22,737 bases of DNA from positions 1-22,737 of the forward strand of contig ML014356.1 of NCBI GenBank assembly GCA_003615045.1. Direction: 5' to 3'. The translations under genes were made by a program, and so were the position numbers. Positions 1 through 7,980 of the stretch are shown piece after piece. Source of the stretch: Caulochytrium protostelioides. Lineage: Eukaryota; Chytridiomycota; Caulochytriomycetes; Caulochytriales; Caulochytriaceae. Position 1 is the first letter of the stretch. Each line of letters starts with the position of its first letter. Below the pieces are notes generated by a model that saw only the letters and a list, made by a program, of their open reading frames with translations, did not search any database and was not told the DNA's origin.

Positions 1-75
<75 letters not shown>
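1..75. repeat. (CGC)25 trinucleotide microsatellite at window edge
   Basis: There are twenty-five uninterrupted CGC units from the first base to position 75, after which the sequence becomes unique. The left end is cut by the window, so the true length is unknown. The tract lies about 560 bp upstream of the SPC1 start codon and is not inside any reading frame I would call a gene. Confidence 0.97.
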
Positions 76-634
76 TCGGCTAGCCGGCGAGTGCCCACGC
101 CGGGGGTGATCCTGGCGGGCGGAGCGGCCGTGGCGGCCACGCGTGGCGGCAGCGTGGGCCGTGCGCAGCGCGAGGCGGCGAGCGGCAGAGCGGCACGCAT
201 ACCACAGCGCGGACCGAGGCGGCGGTCACGGCAAGCGTCGGGCGGATCCTGGCGGCGCGGCGGTCGATCCCGTCCCGTCCGGCATGCGCGTCACCTCGAT
301 CGCGGGGAGCTTCGATCCCGCGTGCTCGTGCTCGTGCCGGCGGCGGACGGCGGGAGCGGCGATAACCACGCGCCTGGGTCGGTGTGGGCCATTGGAGGGT
401 CCCGCTCGTGGCGCCCTGACGTTGGTGTTGCGTGTTTCGTGACCAGCGCCGTTGTCTCCTGCTGACGTGCATTCACCCCACTCTTCCGTTGGTCGCTGCG
501 TCTGGCCCCTCGCCGCCGCTGCCGCCGCTCTCGCTGCTGCCCTCGCCACTCTTGCGCCGTCAGGCGACGCCTCGCGCGCCGTCCTTGGTCCGCCTCGATT
601 GCCGATCTCGCGCGGGACGCGCTGAGCGGCCGCC
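76..634 (+). other. SPC1 upstream region, no gene recognised
   Basis: Several short open frames run on both strands, but their translations are Arg/Ala/Pro-rich and resemble no family. I see no protein or RNA gene. An inverted CCAAT pentamer (ATTGG) lies near 391. A 6-bp perfect hairpin stem (301-306 with 317-322, extendable by a G-T pair) lies around 300-322. The region is most simply the promoter and 5' leader of SPC1. Confidence 0.6.
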
Positions 635-964
635 ATGTGGTTCTTCACGTATAACCGGCAGGTGGACTATGTCGGCCAGAACCGCGTCGACAACCTGATC
701 CAGGGCATGCTGACGGGCTCCGCCGTCGTGGCGTGGCTCGTCGGGCTGGTGATGCAGCAGATGCGGCTGACCATCTATCTGAGCCTTGTCGGGCTGGCGG
801 CCACGTGCCTTCTGTGCATCCCCGCGTGGCCCGTGTTCTGCCGCAACCCGATCCAGTGGGCCGTCAAGCCGGCCGTCGATGACTCGGTAGACGACGACGC
901 GCTGAAAGCCAAGGCGCTGGAGCAGCAAGGGCTCCTCCAGAAAGTCTGGCGTTTTTTGTTTTAA
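635..964 (+). CDS. SPC1: Signal peptidase complex subunit 1 (SPC12/SPC1)
   Basis: This 109-residue protein matches the small SPC12 family. In yeast and animals the family is a non-catalytic subunit of the ER signal peptidase complex, which removes signal peptides from secretory proteins and helps the complex discriminate against membrane proteins. The sequence shows the family layout: a short N-terminus with D-Y-x-G-Q at residues 11-15, two hydrophobic segments (about 24-41 and 45-67) forming a hairpin, and the signature WPVFCRNPIQW at 65-75, closely like WPIYRRHPLKW of animal SPCS1. The tail is acidic, then amphipathic, ending in WRFLF. The length is normal for the family (about 100 residues). 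The start ATG sits in an ideal GCCGCCATG context. No intron is apparent. The function is inferred by family membership, which I regard as secure. Confidence 0.92.
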   Translation: MWFFTYNRQVDYVGQNRVDNLIQGMLTGSAVVAWLVGLVMQQMRLTIYLSLVGLAATCLLCIPAWPVFCRNPIQWAVKPAVDDSVDDDALKAKALEQQGLLQKVWRFLF

Positions 965-1290
965 ACGAGAAAATCATCCCATTCGTGAACAGTCGGCGTG
1001 ACCGTGCTCGTCCCCAGAGGTTGGATGCGCAGGGGAGGGGATGCGATGCTGCATACGGGAGGCGCTGACCCCGGGCGTCAGGACTTCGGCTCATCATGGG
1101 CGATGCCTGCTAAATCCTGCATTGGCCGAGACGCGGTGTGCCGCGTAGTGCCGTCTGCAGTCACCGGGACAACGCGCGGGAGCAGCACCATGGCCCGAGG
1201 GCATCGACATCATGGGTCGAGCGGCGACCGCGTAGGCTTCGGGATGGCCGCGTCGGGTGCTATCGGTACGTGAAAAGCACCGCTGCGGGA

Positions 1291-1312
1291 GTCGACCGTC
1301 GGGCCGGTCGAC
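1291..1312. repeat. Perfect 8-bp inverted repeat (hairpin)
   Basis: GTCGACCG at 1291-1298 is exactly complementary to CGGTCGAC at 1305-1312 across a 6-base loop. It lies in the spacer upstream of the acyl-CoA synthetase gene. It could be a chance palindrome in GC-rich DNA or a dyad protein-binding site. There is no T-tract that would suggest a terminator. Confidence 0.6.
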
Positions 1313-1430
1313 GCCATGCCCTTTTCGACCACCGCCGCCTCGGTCGGCGGTCCCGGCACCGCCGTCCGACCTGTTCCGCGCTGGCTGGACGTCCGACCGC
1401 GCCTTGCGCGTGCGCCACCGATGGATTCCG

Positions 1431-1450
1431 GGTCGATCCGGGTCGATCCG
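1431..1450. repeat. Tandem duplication of a 10-bp unit
   Basis: GGTCGATCCG occurs twice in direct succession, with partial copies on both sides (ATTCCG before, GGGT after). It ends 8 bp before the TATA-like element of the downstream gene, so it may be part of the promoter. Confidence 0.8.
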
Positions 1451-1458
1451 GGGTGGGC

Positions 1459-1466
1459 TTTAAAAG
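1459..1466 (+). promoter_or_regulatory. TATA-like element upstream of the synthetase gene
   Basis: TTTAAAAG stands out in a stretch that is otherwise almost all G and C. It lies about 30 bp before the first in-frame ATG (1491) and 170 bp before the ATG at 1629. It is a candidate TATA box for the acyl-CoA synthetase gene. This rests on composition and position only. Confidence 0.3.
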
Positions 1467-1628
1467 CGCTGTCGGGAGACCCCGCGGCGAATGCCCGCCG
1501 CACGTGCTCTAGTGAAAAAGAAAGACCGCACGGGGGGCCATCGGCCATGGCCGCGTGGTTTTGTCACGATGGCCGCGTGGCGACGCGATCTGGTGTTGAT
1601 TCCAGGGTCGCCCGTGTACCGTGAACGC

Positions 1629-1907
1629 ATGGCCGGTCTTCTGGTGAGACGCTGTTCTCTGACGCCGTGCCCGCGTCGTTTGATCCTCATTGCCCCGTGG
1701 TGCCGATCCGCAGCTGTATCCGCATCTGTCTTCGCATCTGCATCTGCATCGTCATCACCATCGCCATCTCCATCGACCTCGGTATACGCATCGCTGGCCG
1801 TGTCGCGCCTCGGGCCAGCCCCACAACGGACCCCTTTGTGCCATTGTCTCGATCGCTCTCGAAGCCGACGGGCTTTCTCTGCTTCTAGCGGACGAGTAAC
1901 GACGCGC
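1629..1907 (+). other. Possible mitochondrial presequence, in frame with the synthetase
   Basis: The synthetase frame stays open upstream to an ATG at 1491, with further in-frame ATGs at 1566 and 1629. From 1629 the translation is Arg-rich and almost free of acidic residues, passes through a Ser/Ala/Pro low-complexity stretch coded by imperfect GCATCT repeats (about 1727-1785), and ends in RSRSRRAFSASSGRVTTR. The RRAF/S step resembles mitochondrial processing peptidase sites (Arg-x-Phe before Ser). Animal ACSS3 is a mitochondrial matrix enzyme, so a targeting sequence would make sense. Against coding: the ATG at 1629 has a weak context (C at -3), while the ATG at 1911 has a strong one (A at -3, G at +4). 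The region also holds plausible splice signals and could be a 5' leader. Confidence 0.4.
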
Positions 1908-3917
1908 ATGATGGACCAGAAGCAGCTGCACCAGCAGGCCGCGCAGGACCCCGAGGCATTCTGGGGCGCGGCGGCGAAGGACATTCGCTGGATCCGCGAG
2001 CCGACGCAGGTGCTCGACCGTGCGGCCGACCAACACACAAGCCCCGGGTGGCGCTGGTTCCCTGACGGCCAGCTCAACACCTGCGCCAACTGCGTCGATC
2101 GCCATGTCGACGAGGGTCACGGCGACCGCACGGCCCTGATCTGGGACTCGACTGTGGCGCAGGCCCAGCGCCGCATGACCTATGCGCAGCTCCTCGTCGA
2201 GGTCAACCATGCGGCACACATGCTGCGTGAGGAGGGCCTGCGCAAGGGCGACGCGGTCATTATCTACATGCCGATGATTCCCGAGGCGGTCGTCGCGATG
2301 CTGGCGTGCGCGCGGCTCGGCGCCGTGCACAGCGTCGTGTTTGGCGGGTTTGCCCCCGCGGAGCTCGCCAAGCGGATCACGGACTGCGCGCCGACGTTTA
2401 TTATCGCCGCCAACTGCGGCCGCGAGCCGAAGCGCGAGATCAACTATCTGGCGCTGCTGCGCACCGCGATCGCGCAGAGCGGCCTGACTCCCAAAAAGAA
2501 GATCTACTACTTCCGGCCCTTCGGCCCGACGGACCTGCAGCCGGGCGAGGCGAGCTGGGACGAGCTGATCCAGAACCATCTGGCGGGCCGCGCCAGCGTG
2601 ACGGTCGCGCCCGAGCCCATGGCTGCCAGCGACCCGCTGTACCTGCTGTACACGAGCGGCAGCACGGGCGTGCCTAAGGGCGTCGTCCGCGAGCACGGCC
2701 CTAACGCCGTGCAGCTGCGCTGGACCATGCAGCACGTGTTCGGCATGCGCCCCGGCGACGTCTTCTTTGCCGCGAGCGACATCGGCTGGGTCGTCGGCCA
2801 CTCGTTCATCGTCTACGGGCCGCTGCTCAGCGGGCTGACGACGGTGCTGTTCGAGGGGAAGCCGACGTATCCGAACGCCGGTGTTTTCTGGCGCATCGTC
2901 CGCGACTACGGGGTGCACACGCTGTACACGGCGCCGACGGCGCTGCGCGCCGTGAAGCGCGAGGACCCCGAGGGCGAGCTGATCCCGCAGAACGCAATGC
3001 CGACGCTCCGCAACATCTTCCTCGTCGGCGAGCGCACCGACCCCGACACCATCCTGCACTTCCAGGACCGTCTCCAGATCCCGCTCCGCGACACGTTCTG
3101 GCAGACCGAGACGGGCAGCATCGTCGCTTCCTCGATGGCGATGCCCGCCGGCCAGACCGCCACAACCCCGATCCCGGGCGTCGCGGGCCTGCCGGTGCCT
3201 GGGTGGGACGTCGTCGTACTCGACGAGACCACGGGGCAGCCCTACCCACGCCCCACCACGCCGGGCGCCACGACGCCCGTCGGCAATCTCGCGGTGCGCA
3301 CGCCGCTGCCGCCGGGCGCGTTCCCGACGCTGTGGCGCAACCATGCCGGCTACATGGCGTCCTACTTCAAGAAGTTCCCGGGCTTCTACGACCTCTCGGA
3401 CGCCGGCATCATGGACGCCGACGGCCGTATCTCTGTCCTCGCCCGCACCGACGACCTCATCAACACCGCGGGCCATCGCCTGTCGACCGGCGGGATGGAG
3501 GAAATCGTCGCCGGCCATCCGGCGATCGCCGAGTGCGCCGTCGTCGGCATCCGCGACGAGCTTAAGGGCGAGGTGCCCATCTGCTTCGCGGTCTTCAAGC
3601 GCGTCACGCCGACGGCGCCGACGGCGCCGGGGTCGACGGCGGCCGCCGCCACCGACGGCGACGAGGAGGCCGTCCGGGTCGCGCTGCAAAAGAAGGTTCG
3701 CGCCGAGATGGGCGCGTTCGCGTGCTTCACGCACGTGTACTTTGTGCATAACCTGCCCAAGACGCGCAGCGGCAAGGTGTTGCGTCGCACGCTGCGCGCC
3801 ATCTGCAACGGCCAGGCGTACCAGATCCCCCCGACGATCGAGGACGACCATGTCCTCGTCGAGATCGAGACGCTCGTGCGCCGCCACAACCAGGGCCAAG
3901 CCGCCTCCAAACTCTGA
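1908..3917 (+). CDS. ACSS3: Propionyl-CoA synthetase, ACSS3/PrpE type
   Basis: This AMP-forming short-chain acyl-CoA ligase (669 residues from this start) activates propionate or a similar short acid with ATP and CoA. The N-terminus aligns with bacterial PrpE (DPEAFWGAAAKDIRW; E. coli PrpE has EPEQFWAEQARRIDW), so the catalytic core is complete from here. Visible motifs are the P-loop YTSGSTGVPKG (248-258), SDIGWVVGHSFIVYGPLL (290-307), WQTETG (398-403), the PLPPGAFPTLW signature of the ACSS3/PrpE branch (467-477), RTDDLINTAGHRLSTG hinge region (513-528) and the catalytic Lys623 in KTRSGK. Two oddities: the usual Thr-Gly-Asp motif reads LSD (496-498), keeping the Asp, and WQTETG is followed by Ser rather than the Trp of bacterial PrpE. 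A Pro/Thr/Ala-rich insert sits at about 567-583. In-frame upstream sequence could add a mitochondrial presequence. The gene converges on SEC1. The branch assignment is confident; the preferred substrate is inferred. Confidence 0.93.
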   Translation: MMDQKQLHQQAAQDPEAFWGAAAKDIRWIREPTQVLDRAADQHTSPGWRWFPDGQLNTCANCVDRHVDEGHGDRTALIWDSTVAQAQRRMTYAQLLVEVNHAAHMLREEGLRKGDAVIIYMPMIPEAVVAMLACARLGAVHSVVFGGFAPAELAKRITDCAPTFIIAANCGREPKREINYLALLRTAIAQSGLTPKKKIYYFRPFGPTDLQPGEASWDELIQNHLAGRASVTVAPEPMAASDPLYLLYTSGSTGVPKGVVREHGPNAVQLRWTMQHVFGMRPGDVFFAASDIGWVVGHSFIVYGPLLSGLTTVLFEGKPTYPNAGVFWRIVRDYGVHTLYTAPTALRAVKREDPEGELIPQNAMPTLRNIFLVGERTDPDTILHFQDRLQIPLRDTFWQTETGSIVASSMAMPAGQTATTPIPGVAGLPVPGWDVVVLDETTGQPYPRPTTPGATTPVGNLAVRTPLPPGAFPTLWRNHAGYMASYFKKFPGFYDLSDAGIMDADGRISVLARTDDLINTAGHRLSTGGMEEIVAGHPAIAECAVVGIRDELKGEVPICFAVFKRVTPTAPTAPGSTAAAATDGDEEAVRVALQKKVRAEMGAFACFTHVYFVHNLPKTRSGKVLRRTLRAICNGQAYQIPPTIEDDHVLVEIETLVRRHNQGQAASKL

Positions 3918-4059
3918 TTTCGCCGGCCCACTCGGCGCCGTCGGCTCAATGGTCGACGCCGCGGGTCTGACGGAGGGGTGGGGAGCTATGTATTTGTTAC
4001 AGAGGCACCTGCCATGTTTTATACATCGCGAGAGAAGCTCGGACGCGAGGCGTCGCGCC
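3918..4059. terminator. Shared 3' region of convergent synthetase and SEC1 genes
   Basis: Only 142 bp separate the two stop codons, so both transcripts must end here or overlap. Candidate 3'-end elements are TATGTATTT at 3987-3995 on the plus strand and ATGTATAAAAC on the minus strand (4016-4026). Both are UGUA-containing and AT-rich in a GC-rich setting. No canonical AATAAA was found. Confidence 0.4.
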
Positions 4060-6609
4060 TTACTTGCGACTGAACCAGCCTTTACTCGACTTGGCGGGTG
4101 CCGCGGCCGCCGGCGCCGCAGCCCCGCCCATGTTCTGCCGCGGGGGAACGCCGTGCGCCCGTGAATCGCCCCGCCCGGCCGCGGGGTGCAGCCGCAGGTC
4201 GGCCATGCGGCCCGCGAGCTCCCGCTCGGAGGGCCCGGCGCCGCCGCGGCCGGGCGGCATCCCGCCGGGCGGCATCCCGGCGCCGACGCTCGCGCCGCCG
4301 GGACGGTAGCCGCGGGGCGGGCCGCCGGCGTGCGCGTCGGCGCCGCGGGGCGGGATGCGGCCGGCGGGCATTCCCGGGGGCCCGCCGCCGCTACTGGGCG
4401 CGCGGGCGCCGTGGTGGCCGTGGGCGGCGGCGCTGCCGTGGCCGCGCGAGGGCGAGCGGCTGCCGGCGCTTGAGGTGCCCGTGCGGACCGGAGGGTGGCC
4501 GTGGTGGCCGCGGCTCTGCCCGTGGTGGCCATGGCCGTGGCCGTGGCTCGGGGGCCCGTGGTGCGTGGGCGAGCGGCGGGAGAGGACGCGGTGGAGGCCG
4601 CGGGGCGGGGGGTCGGTGGGCGGGGAGCGCGGGCGTGGGCGCGTGTTGCGCGGCGGGAAGTCGCGCTCGACCACGTGGCCGCCGGGCCCGCGGGCCTGCG
4701 CCACGCGCGGCGGGCAGCCCTCGGCGCGGTGCAGGCACTTCACGTGCTCGAGGTACTCCTCGGGGTGGTAGACGTGCGTCGAGCCGATGAGGATGTCGCG
4801 GCCGAGGCGCGCCGCCGTCTCGTAGCACGCGCGCATCTCGGAGCGCGTGATGCCACCGAGCACGAAGAGGATCAGCCGCGGCCCGTTCTCTCGGTCGCGC
4901 GCGTGGGAGGCCGCCGGCGTCGGCGCGCCCGCGGCGGCGAAGGGCGACGTCTGGGCCGCCGCGGCCGCGGCCCGGCGCGTCGCCCACGTCGGCTTGGCGG
5001 CGCGACCGCCGCCCGGCACGCTCGGGCTGCCGCCCGCGTCGCTGCCGTAGTGCGAGCCCGGACGGCGGCCCAGCTCGCTCAGGTTGCGCGGCTCGGTGAG
5101 CCAGGGCATGTGCTGGCGGTCGGAGCCCGTGTCGGCGAGGTCCGCGAGGATGCCCTTGATCGCCGGGTCGTAGCGGCTCGTGTCGAAGGGGGTGTTCACG
5201 GGCACGGGCGCCTTGCGGCGGCGCTTCTCGTACGACATGCTGAGGCGGACGCCGAGCATACTGAAGTTGGTGACGGCCTGCGTCTCGACGAGCGTGAGCC
5301 GCGCCGCCTCCAGCAGCGCCTCACGGTCGGCGTCCGGGATCCCCTCGCGCGAGATGATGTAGATCATGATGAAGCGGATCACGTCCACGTGGTCGTACCG
5401 CGGGTCTTCCACGATGCGCAGCACGTCCTTGAGCGTCAACGAGCACGGGTTGCCGTCGCTCGTCTGGTTGAGGATCAGGTCCTGTTCGAGCTTGGCCAGG
5501 TCGAGCAGCCCGCGCGCTGTAGACTCGTCCATGCACTGCGTGCAGATGTCGGTATGGAGCGCGTAGCGCTTCTTTTTCTCGGTATACTCGGGGATGCTGT
5601 GCATGGCCTCCTTCATGGCCTCGATCTTGTCGGTGGTCTGCCCGCTGCGCGCGTTACGCTCGAAGGCCGCGGCAGCGTTGTTGCTGCTGAAGTGGCGGAC
5701 GCCCTCGCTCACGTCGTCGATGACCTCCGCGATGTGGCGGTGCCGGTTCTTGAGCCAGACGTCGTCCGTCTCGTCGAGCACATGCGCGGTCTCCTCGCGG
5801 TCCATGAACTTGCCGCCCTTGAAGTGCGCCGGCAGCAGGTCGTGCACCATCGCTTGGTAGGTGAACTCGTGGAGCAAGGGCGCAGCGGCGTCGACGGTGC
5901 GGTCGCACACCAGCAGGATCGCGGGCGGGTAAGGCGACTTGGGCGGGAAGTCCGGGTCGAGCTTCTTGAGCGCCTCGAGCTCGTCCTGAACCATGTTCGC
6001 GAACTTGGAGTTCAGCGACGCGCGCGTACCGCCGGAGCCCGCAGGGTCGACGAACCGGATATAGGGATACTCGCCGATCGTCGCGAGCAAGTTGACGAGC
6101 CGCTTGCTGATGCCCTCGAGCTCGTGGTTGAGCACCGACGTCGCCTGCGGGTTGAACAGCTTCGCGAGCGCGTTGGGCTGCTCGAAGGTGAACACGCGCG
6201 ACTCGAGCGCCATGAAGTCGACGTTCAGCTCTTTGAAGGTCCCGATCAGGCTCGCCGGACAGCGCTTAATCTTATCGAAAAGGCGGTCGGGCAGACTCGA
6301 GGTGAAGAAGATGTGCGCGCGGCCGTAGGCCGGGCGGCCGCCGAGGAAGTCATCGACGAGCGCCGTGACGGACTCATGCGTCGGCGACAGAAAGTAGATG
6401 GCCTCCTTCTGCGGGTACGGCTGCCGCTGGCGCGTGATGTCCTCGACGAGCGTCACGTCGTTGGCCGTGATGTCCGGCATCTTGAGCACCGAGGTGAGAA
6501 TCCGCATCGTCGTGGGGTCCACGACGAGGATCTTCCATTTGCCGGGCGGCCGGACCGTCTGGATCATGTCCTCCAGCAGGCGCGCCCGCAAGATATCGAG
6601 CAGCGACAT
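4060..6609 (-). CDS. SEC1: Sec1/Munc18 exocytosis protein with extended tail
   Basis: This 849-residue protein belongs to the Sec1/Munc18 (SM) family, which binds syntaxin-type SNAREs and promotes vesicle fusion at the plasma membrane. The N-terminus matches Munc18-1/Sec1 closely: GKWKILVVDPTTMRILTS (23-40), DITLVEDI-like 51-58, then EFTYQAMVHDLLP (248-260), DDVWLKNRHRHIAEV (282-296) and the C-terminal core signature GPRLILFVLGGITRSEMRACYE with ILIGSTH (576-612). The core spans about 20-630. A Gly/Ser/Ala-rich linker of about 65 residues (508-573) interrupts the core before the last strand block. After 630 there is a roughly 220-residue low-complexity tail rich in His, Gly, Pro and Arg, ending in SSKGWFSRK. 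Yeast Sec1 also carries a C-terminal tail, which contributes to SNARE-complex binding. The start ATG has a good context (G at -3). The plasma-membrane (Sec1) branch rather than Vps45/Sly1 is inferred from the closer match to Munc18. Confidence 0.94.
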   Translation of the reverse strand: MSLLDILRARLLEDMIQTVRPPGKWKILVVDPTTMRILTSVLKMPDITANDVTLVEDITRQRQPYPQKEAIYFLSPTHESVTALVDDFLGGRPAYGRAHIFFTSSLPDRLFDKIKRCPASLIGTFKELNVDFMALESRVFTFEQPNALAKLFNPQATSVLNHELEGISKRLVNLLATIGEYPYIRFVDPAGSGGTRASLNSKFANMVQDELEALKKLDPDFPPKSPYPPAILLVCDRTVDAAAPLLHEFTYQAMVHDLLPAHFKGGKFMDREETAHVLDETDDVWLKNRHRHIAEVIDDVSEGVRHFSSNNAAAAFERNARSGQTTDKIEAMKEAMHSIPEYTEKKKRYALHTDICTQCMDESTARGLLDLAKLEQDLILNQTSDGNPCSLTLKDVLRIVEDPRYDHVDVIRFIMIYIISREGIPDADREALLEAARLTLVETQAVTNFSMLGVRLSMSYEKRRRKAPVPVNTPFDTSRYDPAIKGILADLADTGSDRQHMPWLTEPRNLSELGRRPGSHYGSDAGGSPSVPGGGRAAKPTWATRRAAAAAAQTSPFAAAGAPTPAASHARDRENGPRLILFVLGGITRSEMRACYETAARLGRDILIGSTHVYHPEEYLEHVKCLHRAEGCPPRVAQARGPGGHVVERDFPPRNTRPRPRSPPTDPPPRGLHRVLSRRSPTHHGPPSHGHGHGHHGQSRGHHGHPPVRTGTSSAGSRSPSRGHGSAAAHGHHGARAPSSGGGPPGMPAGRIPPRGADAHAGGPPRGYRPGGASVGAGMPPGGMPPGRGGAGPSERELAGRMADLRLHPAAGRGDSRAHGVPPRQNMGGAAAPAAAAPAKSSKGWFSRK

Positions 6610-6776
6610 GGCGACGGCGGCGACGGCGCGCGGAGAGGCGGAGCGGGAGGTTAGGGATCAGCGGCGCCGGCGAGGACGCGACGGGCCCGATGACCCGTCC
6701 CCGGCAGACGCAGCCGTCGATCGGTGATAGGCGACGGCGGCCGCGAGCGCGCGCAGGCAGATAGCGAGACCACGAG

Positions 6777-6777
<1 letters not shown>

Positions 6778-6825
<48 letters not shown>
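6778..6825. repeat. (CGG)16 trinucleotide tract upstream of SEC1
   Basis: Sixteen uninterrupted CGG units read on the plus strand, equivalent to (CCG)16 on the SEC1 sense strand, 169-216 bp before its ATG. It could lie in the 5' leader or promoter. Tracts of this kind can form stable secondary structures and vary in length between strains. Confidence 0.95.
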
Positions 6826-7015
6826 GCAGCGGGAACAGCGATGACGGCGGTTCTCCGACGATCCGAAGCCGCGGTCGTGGGGCAGCGACGGAGAGAGGGA
6901 CGGGCCGACTCAGCGAAGCGCGATGCGTTACATGCCCGAGAAAGTGGTGCCGGACGGCGATTGGCCGGCGCGGGTCGAGGCAGGCAGGTCTAGCAGGAGG
7001 GTCGGGTATGGCGTG

Positions 7016-7047
7016 ATTGGCAGGGTTGGCAGGATTGGCAGGATTGG
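7016..7047 (-). promoter_or_regulatory. Array of CCAAT boxes in 9-bp tandem repeats
   Basis: A 9-bp unit (GGCAGGATT on the plus strand) repeats about four times. Read on the minus strand, the same strand as SEC1, it gives CCAAT at 7047-7043, 7038-7034 and 7020-7016, with one degenerate CCAAC at 7029-7025. The array lies about 410-440 bp upstream of the SEC1 ATG. CCAAT is the site of the fungal Hap/NF-Y complex. The 9-bp spacing is too tight for all copies to be occupied at once, so it may equally be a chance minisatellite. Confidence 0.45.
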
Positions 7048-7665
7048 CAAGACAAGGTCTGCGACGCCAGACGGCCATGCAGATCCGACGGCGTGGCGGC
7101 GACGCCGCGGACGGAAGGCCCGCTCGCTGTGACTCCGGCCGCGTCCACGCGGCGCGTCACGACGCCTGCACCCGCGCTTGACCACGTGGCGGACCCCCGG
7201 CCGTGCTCGGATCGCCCGAGTGCGACGGCGCACGACGGCGTGCCGCCGCGTATGCGAGGGCTCCACCGACCCACCCGTAGGACGAAGGGCGGCGCTCCTG
7301 CTTCCGTGACCGACCCGGCGACCCCCGCCGCCACCGCGGCCATGGACGGGCGTCCACTCGCCGACTGCGCCTCCTCCCCCGCGCCTCCGGCACCCGCGAA
7401 GCGCGATATTGCAACGGACATGCCGACCAGGCGCCGCCGCCACAGTCGCGCGTCGGCTTCGCCACCAGCACCCGCTGGTGGCGCTCCTGCGACGTGGTGT
7501 CAACCGCCGCGAGGCCTGTCAGGGGGTCGGCCATCCCGGCGATCCCTCGGGAAACCCAACCAAAAATACGCATCGCCGACGGTTGCGGTGCCGGAAAAGC
7601 GCCACACTGACAGGACTGGCGCTGGATAGGCTGGCGACCGAGGTGGCGTCCGGGTGGAGGGGCCC

Positions 7666-7679
7666 GTGTGTGTGTGTGT
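7666..7679. repeat. Short (GT)7 run
   Basis: Seven GT units lie in the spacer about 300 bp downstream of the chitin synthase regulator stop codon. This is a simple dinucleotide microsatellite with no evident function. Confidence 0.8.
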
Positions 7680-7913
7680 TGGTGCGTCTGGCCGACACCT
7701 CACACATCGCACACGAAACGAAACGAGTGAGCGGACCTGGCGCATCGCGTGGTCGCGTTCCTGGCGACATCCGCCTCTGCATCTGCTTGCCAGCTCGCGT
7801 GCTGCCAGCCACGGGGTCGCGACGCGGCTCCCGGGGCTCCCGCGCGTCGACTCGGCGTCGCCAGGCGCGGGGTTTCGACCGCGCCGGTCTTCATTGGATA
7901 GGAACCTGTGTAG

Positions 7914-7926
7914 ATGTATGTACAAG
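7914..7926 (-). terminator. Candidate 3'-end element of the chitin synthase regulator gene
   Basis: Read on the minus strand this is CTTGTACATACAT, an AT-richer, UGUA-containing stretch about 55-67 bp after the stop codon of the regulator gene. Such elements act upstream of fungal and animal cleavage sites. It is assigned from composition and position only. Confidence 0.3.
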
Positions 7927-7980
7927 AAAAGGGCCATAGGGAGGGCCAGGGGGGGTCATCGGAACACGAGGCAAGCCCGA

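Larger units (their letters stand above)
965..1490. other. Spacer between SPC1 and the acyl-CoA synthetase gene
   Basis: No gene is supported here. The first 20 bp after the SPC1 stop are T/A-rich for this genome and probably part of its 3' processing region. A perfect 8-bp hairpin lies at 1291-1312. A 10-bp unit, GGTCGATCCG, is tandemly duplicated at 1431-1450, directly before a TATA-like TTTAAAAG at 1459-1466. Confidence 0.55.
6610..7980. other. SEC1 upstream region and spacer, no gene recognised
   Basis: This 1.37-kb stretch separates the 5' end of SEC1 from the 3' end of the chitin synthase regulator, both on the minus strand. Open frames exist (for example 7093-7629 on the plus strand), but their translations are Arg/Pro/Ala/Thr-rich and match nothing I know. 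It contains a (CGG)16 tract, a CCAAT-containing 9-bp tandem repeat and a short (GT)n run. I read it as the SEC1 promoter and 5' leader plus the 3' region of the upstream gene. Confidence 0.6.

Noticed and set aside
301-322. Hairpin with a TTCGA loop resembling a tRNA T-arm
   Set aside because: The loop and stem lengths are wrong for a T-arm and no other tRNA arm is found nearby.
1755-4532. 925-codon open frame on the minus strand across the synthetase gene
   Set aside because: It is the antisense shadow of the synthetase. With almost every third codon base G or C, stops are rare on the opposite strand. The translation is Arg/Ala-rich and matches nothing.
4495-6654. 719-codon plus-strand frame across SEC1
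   Set aside because: It is antisense to the recognised Sec1 core. The composition is Arg/Val/Ala-rich and shows no motifs.
7093-7629. 178-codon plus-strand frame in the SEC1 upstream spacer
   Set aside because: The Pro/Thr/Arg/Ala-rich translation has no hydrophobic core or motif, and the region has promoter-like repeats.
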